Shown here: in pieces, positions 62,305 to 64,000 of the stretch
Layout: each line of letters starts with the position of its first letter
Position numbering within the stretch: position 1 is the stretch's first letter
Assembly (NCBI RefSeq): GCF_022234545.1
Contig: NZ_JAIEUI010000022.1
Coordinates: forward strand, 1 to 64,000
Source: Paenibacillus piscarius
Lineage (GTDB): Bacteria > Bacillota > Bacilli > Paenibacillales > Paenibacillaceae
Direction: 5' to 3'
Length of the DNA: 64,000 nucleotides
Made by a program: the position numbers and the translations under genes
The notes under the pieces: generated by a model
Databases searched by the model: none
What the model saw: only the letters and a program-made list of their open reading frames with translations
What the model was told of the DNA's origin: nothing

Positions 62305-63156
62305 ATGAATCAGACCAGCAGCAAGATTATTTTCATCGATATTGACGGAACGCTTCTCATGGAGAATGGAGTTGTCCCGGAATCGGCAATACAGGCGTGC
62401 AGGCAGGCACGGAAGAACGGGCATTTGCTGTACCTGTGCACCGGACGCTCCAAGGCAGAAATCTATGATTACATCTGGGAGATCGGGTTCGACGGGTTGA
62501 TTGGAGCAGCAGGCGGTTATGTGGAGAGCGGCGGCGAAATGCTTTATCATAAAAAAGTGACTCCCGAGGATGCGAAGCATTTGATCGATTATTTTAACGC
62601 GAACGGGGTCGATTTCATCCTGGAATCCAATACGGCGCTGCATGGCAGCCGCCATTTACAGCCGCATCTGGAACGCAGAATCTATGGAGACTTGCTGAAT
62701 GATCCAGAGGCGCAGGAGAGAAAGCGGCTGTCACCCCATCCCTATATCGCAACACTTACTTACGGGGACGAGGAGTTATATCTGGATGACGTTAATAAGG
62801 TATGCTTCTTGGAAAGCAGCCTGCCCTTTCAGCAGATTCAGGAGGAATTACAGGACCGCTTCACGGCAATTCAGTGCTCCATCCCGATCTTCGGGGAGAA
62901 CAGTGGAGAGCTGATGATGCCTGGCGTTCATAAGGCTGCGGCTATTGCGGATGTCCTGCAGCATTTGAATATCCCGCTGGAGGACAGCATGGCGATTGGA
63001 GACGGGCTTAACGATCTGGAGATGCTGGAATATGTCCAGGTAGGGATTGCCATGGGCAATGCCCGCGAGCCGCTCAAGGCCATTGCTGATGATATCACCG
63101 ATTCGATAGAGGACGACGGACTGTATAACTGCTTCCTGAAGTACGGATTAATCTGA
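62305..63156 (+). CDS. Cof-type HAD-superfamily phosphatase
   Basis: A 283-residue Cof/YkrA-like HAD hydrolase. Motif 1 is FIDIDGTLL (D12 nucleophile, D14 acid/base), motif 2 CTGRS near 49, the cap is the usual C2 type, and motif 4 is GDGLNDLEML with the metal aspartates. GGGAGAAGAGG precedes the ATG. Family members dephosphorylate sugar phosphates or flavin precursors; substrate unassigned. Confidence 0.92.
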   Translation: MNQTSSKIIFIDIDGTLLMENGVVPESAIQACRQARKNGHLLYLCTGRSKAEIYDYIWEIGFDGLIGAAGGYVESGGEMLYHKKVTPEDAKHLIDYFNANGVDFILESNTALHGSRHLQPHLERRIYGDLLNDPEAQERKRLSPHPYIATLTYGDEELYLDDVNKVCFLESSLPFQQIQEELQDRFTAIQCSIPIFGENSGELMMPGVHKAAAIADVLQHLNIPLEDSMAIGDGLNDLEMLEYVQVGIAMGNAREPLKAIADDITDSIEDDGLYNCFLKYGLI

Positions 63157-63163
63157 CAGCGGG

Positions 63164-63192
63164 TTGCTCTCCGGCAAAACTTCTGTTAAAAT
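63164..63192 (+). promoter_or_regulatory. Promoter of the ABC-F leader transcript
   Basis: TTGCTC (63164-63169) and TAAAAT (63187-63192) with a 17-nt spacer begin a leader of about 255 nt before the ABC-F start. Confidence 0.6.
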
Positions 63193-63226
63193 GCACTTAA
63201 TTAAGCGACGGGAGTTGAAGAGTATC

Positions 63227-63247
63227 GTGCGGACATTTCTTGCGTAA
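63227..63247 (+). CDS. Possible six-residue leader peptide of the ABC-F gene
   Basis: GTG-CGG-ACA-TTT-CTT-GCG-TAA would encode MRTFLA. GAAGAG lies 6 nt upstream as a ribosome binding site. It precedes the attenuator hairpin by about 150 nt, where a stalled ribosome could redirect leader folding. No expression evidence; the call rests on position and the site. Confidence 0.45.
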   Translation: MRTFLA

Positions 63248-63394
63248 TGTGACCAATAAACAAGCGTTATTTGTAGCGCGCAATTTATGGTTGATATGCA
63301 GGAAGGGTCTGCCTCTTTTCACTCTGGTCCAAATATCCTTGTTCAAGTCTGCCTGGAGGTAAGTATCCGGGAACAGGCTTGCTGTGTTTATTTG

Positions 63395-63432
63395 AGCTGC
63401 GGGAGGAGAACCTTCTTGCAGCTTTTATTTTT
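63395..63432 (+). terminator. Attenuator hairpin in the ABC-F leader
   Basis: AGCTGC-GGGAGG and CCTTCT-(T)-GCAGCT form a 12-bp stem with G-T wobbles around AGAA. TTTATTTTTG follows, only 22 nt before the ABC-F ATG. A terminator so close to a resistance-type gene is the layout of antibiotic-induced attenuation. Confidence 0.65.
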
Positions 63433-63454
63433 GTGAATACAGGAGGATATATGT

Positions 63455-64000
63455 ATGTCTTTGATTAATGTGAGCAATTTAACCTTTGCCTATCAGGGCA
63501 CTTACGAACATATTTTTGAGAATGTGAGCTTTCAGCTGGATACGGATTGGAAATTGGGCTTCACCGGACGCAACGGCCGCGGCAAGACGACCTTCCTGAA
63601 CCTGCTTCTGGGCAAATATGAATACAGCGGGACGATCTCCGCACAGGTGGGCTTCGAATATTTCCCGTATGAGATTGCTGACCGGACGGTTCAGACCCTG
63701 GAGATACTTGATGAGATCGACCCGGAGCTGGAGAACTGGAAGTTTATACGCGAGCTCTCTCTGCTAAAAGTGAGTGAGGATGCGCTGTACCGGCCTTTTG
63801 AGTCGTTGTCGAACGGAGAACAAACGAAGGTGCTGCTCGCTGCGCTGTTCGCGCGCGAGAACCAGTTCCTGCTCATTGACGAGCCGACCAATCATCTGGA
63901 TGTGAAGGGCCGCAAGCTGGTCAGTGACTATCTCCGCAACAAGAGCGGGTATATTCTGGTGTCGCATGACCGGGCTTTTCTGGATAACTGTGTGGACCAT
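63455..64000 (+). CDS. ABC-F family ribosomal protection protein, Lsa-like (partial)
   Basis: The first 182 residues of an ABC-F protein are visible; the gene continues beyond the right window edge. Walker A is GRNGRGKTTF, the signature LSNGEQ, and Walker B LLIDEPTNHLD, followed by the SHDRAFLDN switch. ABC-F proteins carry two such domains and remove antibiotics from the ribosome. The SLINVSNLTFAYQG start and FEYFPYEI insertion resemble Lsa/Vga-type lincosamide-streptogramin-pleuromutilin protection proteins, which is an inference. AGGAGG precedes the ATG at 63455 by 8 nt. Confidence 0.88.
   Translation, partial: MSLINVSNLTFAYQGTYEHIFENVSFQLDTDWKLGFTGRNGRGKTTFLNLLLGKYEYSGTISAQVGFEYFPYEIADRTVQTLEILDEIDPELENWKFIRELSLLKVSEDALYRPFESLSNGEQTKVLLAALFARENQFLLIDEPTNHLDVKGRKLVSDYLRNKSGYILVSHDRAFLDNCVDH

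Overview
The window looks like a chromosomal segment of a Gram-positive, endospore-forming Firmicute, most probably Paenibacillus. This is inferred from gene content and style rather than a database match. The signs are moderately high GC, strong AGGAGG-type ribosome binding sites with frequent GTG and TTG starts, and a collagen-like spore-surface-type protein. A GH87-type alpha-1,3-glucanase with discoidin modules, GlnR/TnrA-type boxes, paired YdcZ transporters and a complete kdp locus point the same way. No rRNA, tRNA, CRISPR array, insertion sequence or prophage was seen.

Layout. 1-4.9 kb: aldo/keto reductase, a TetM/EF-G-like GTPase, a Nudix hydrolase and a pair of small DMT (YdcZ) transporters. 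4.9-6.3 kb: collagen-repeat protein with a beta-helix tail. 6.5-12.9 kb: an assimilatory nitrite module. An ANTAR-domain regulator and a TrpD2-like protein are transcribed leftwards, and nirB-nirD-nirC-sumT rightwards. The shared intergenic region carries two GlnR/TnrA-type boxes, a promoter, and a leader RNA with two ANTAR-type hexaloop hairpins. The second hairpin shares bases with a terminator stem, so nitrite reductase appears to be under transcription-initiation and antitermination control together. 13-18.3 kb: single metabolic and housekeeping genes (HesB-like, SDR, GNAT, DJ-1, methyltransferase, P-loop kinase).

18.5-22.9 kb: a 1288-residue modular toxin-like protein whose AT-rich 3' end is followed, without a gap, by an equally AT-rich small gene. 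This is the arrangement expected of a polymorphic toxin with its immunity protein. 23.2-27.6 kb: a secreted multidomain GH87-like glucanase and an RCC1-repeat protein. 27.7-39.1 kb: a kdp potassium-uptake region with kdpD, kdpE, a small unknown membrane protein, a 35-codon ORF, kdpF, kdpA, kdpB, kdpC and a 773-residue protein made of two KdpD N-terminal units. The sensor kinase has lost its P-loop while the tandem protein keeps two, so ligand sensing may have been divided between proteins. Direct repeats of ATCTTAATG mark two kdp promoters, with a weaker copy at a third.

39.2-47.3 kb: nitroreductase with an operator-like palindrome over its -10 box, a heterodimeric ABC exporter with complementary degenerate ATP sites, a two-component system, PssA and DedA. 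47.4-60.9 kb: a GNAT-headed 1037-residue protein, an amidohydrolase, an alpha/beta hydrolase, a D-amino-acid-oxidase-like flavoenzyme, then a tightly overlapping oligopeptide-type ABC importer with a class V aminotransferase and a second amidohydrolase. This is probably uptake and breakdown of a modified amino acid or small peptide. 61.2-64 kb: a secreted protein of unknown function, a Cof-type HAD phosphatase, and the start of an Lsa-type ABC-F gene behind an attenuator-like leader.

Five non-coding loci (around 1-82, 13493, 31252, 43510 and 60962) carry a palindromic repeat. Where it is tandem and well conserved its period is exactly 51 bp, and four of the five loci lie just beyond intrinsic terminators.
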